The position numbers and the translations under genes are program-made. Below, one piece after another: positions 63,948-64,000 of a stretch of 64,000 nucleotides of DNA; the first letter of the stretch is position 1; each line of letters begins with the position of its first letter. This stretch comes from Chitinophagaceae bacterium UBA2375. GTDB lineage: Bacteria; Bacteroidota; Bacteroidia; Chitinophagales; Chitinophagaceae. Location: the NCBI GenBank assembly GCA_002343985.1, contig DDTB01000014.1, positions 40,229 through 104,228 of the forward strand, given 5' to 3'. The notes under the pieces are model-generated. The model was not told where the DNA came from and ran no database searches. It saw only the letters and a list, made by a program, of their open reading frames with translations.

Positions 63948-64000
63948 CATCATACATCACACATCATACATCACATATCATACATCACACATCACACATC
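63948..64000. repeat. Heptamer tandem repeat, CATCAYA, running off the window
   Basis: Seven full copies plus a partial one of a 7-base unit, alternating CATCATA and CATCACA with a single TATCATA variant. The array begins at 63948 and continues past the window end, so its length is unknown. There are no spacers, so it is not a CRISPR. It lies upstream of recG in a region with no coding frame that I can support. Confidence 0.85.

Noticed and set aside
63948..64000. Possible CRISPR array at the window end
   Set aside because: The period is seven bases with no spacers, so it is a simple tandem repeat.

Overview
The window comes from the chromosome of a Bacteroidota bacterium, most likely of the Chitinophagaceae/Chitinophagales type. 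The evidence is three large secreted proteins with type B (gliding-motility-associated) type IX secretion signals, each beside a PorP/SprF-family outer-membrane gene; a stand-alone type A T9SS sorting domain; promoters of the Bacteroidota form TAnnTTTG; a DUF1343/NamZ muramidase; and many cell-surface lipoproteins. There is no insertion sequence, prophage, CRISPR array, rRNA or tRNA that I can support. Gene density is high and no gene-free gap exceeds about 220 bases.

Layout. 1-5.7 kb (+): 5'-truncated kynurenine 3-monooxygenase, a PaiB-type FMN protein and pyrF; a GDSL hydrolase on the other strand; then glutaryl-CoA dehydrogenase and 3-hydroxybutyryl-CoA dehydrogenase. 5.7-12.4 kb: two overlapping secreted-protein genes, small YdeI-like and YjbR-like genes, and T9SS module 1 (SprB-repeat cargo plus PorP/SprF). 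12.5-19.4 kb: YigZ-ribD, prmC, a TolQ/ExbD proton channel pair, a cupin, an SPFH protein, pepT and an FKBP isomerase. 19.6-21.8 kb (+): NamZ and fmt. 21.8-30.7 kb (-): nine closely spaced same-strand genes, thyA, folA, a methyltransferase, three-gene pnt transhydrogenase, an RsmF-like rRNA methyltransferase, a LysM/RlpA-like protein and a C1 peptidase. 30.9-39.2 kb (mostly +): mnmA, lipoproteins, DinB and GNAT proteins, icd, M32 carboxypeptidase. 39.3-45.4 kb: T9SS module 2 (15-PKD giant cargo plus PorP/SprF). 45.6-48.4 kb: peroxiredoxin, a minimal T9SS-sorted protein, grpE-dnaJ. 48.4-54.1 kb (-): VWA protein, hpt, glucosaminidase-LysM, O-methyltransferase, Na+/solute symporter. 54.2-64 kb: LOG-family hydrolase, outer-membrane protein, FAD-linked oxidase, T9SS module 3 (SBBP/PKD cargo plus PorP/SprF), recG, and a heptamer tandem repeat running off the window end.

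How the genes work together. The window is a mix of core metabolism (pyrimidines, folate/thymidylate, riboflavin, TCA cycle, NADPH supply, tryptophan/lysine-derived acyl-CoA breakdown), translation and protein folding, and cell-surface building (T9SS cargo, PorP/SprF partners, peptidoglycan enzymes, lipoproteins). I did not find a clearly new defence or mobile system. The points most worth following are the three T9SS cargo/PorP modules with two distinct PorP subtypes, the secreted protein that is almost nothing but a sorting signal, the isocitrate dehydrogenase with altered coenzyme-selecting residues, the dnaJ terminator that shares DNA with a poly-lysine tail, and the heptamer repeat.
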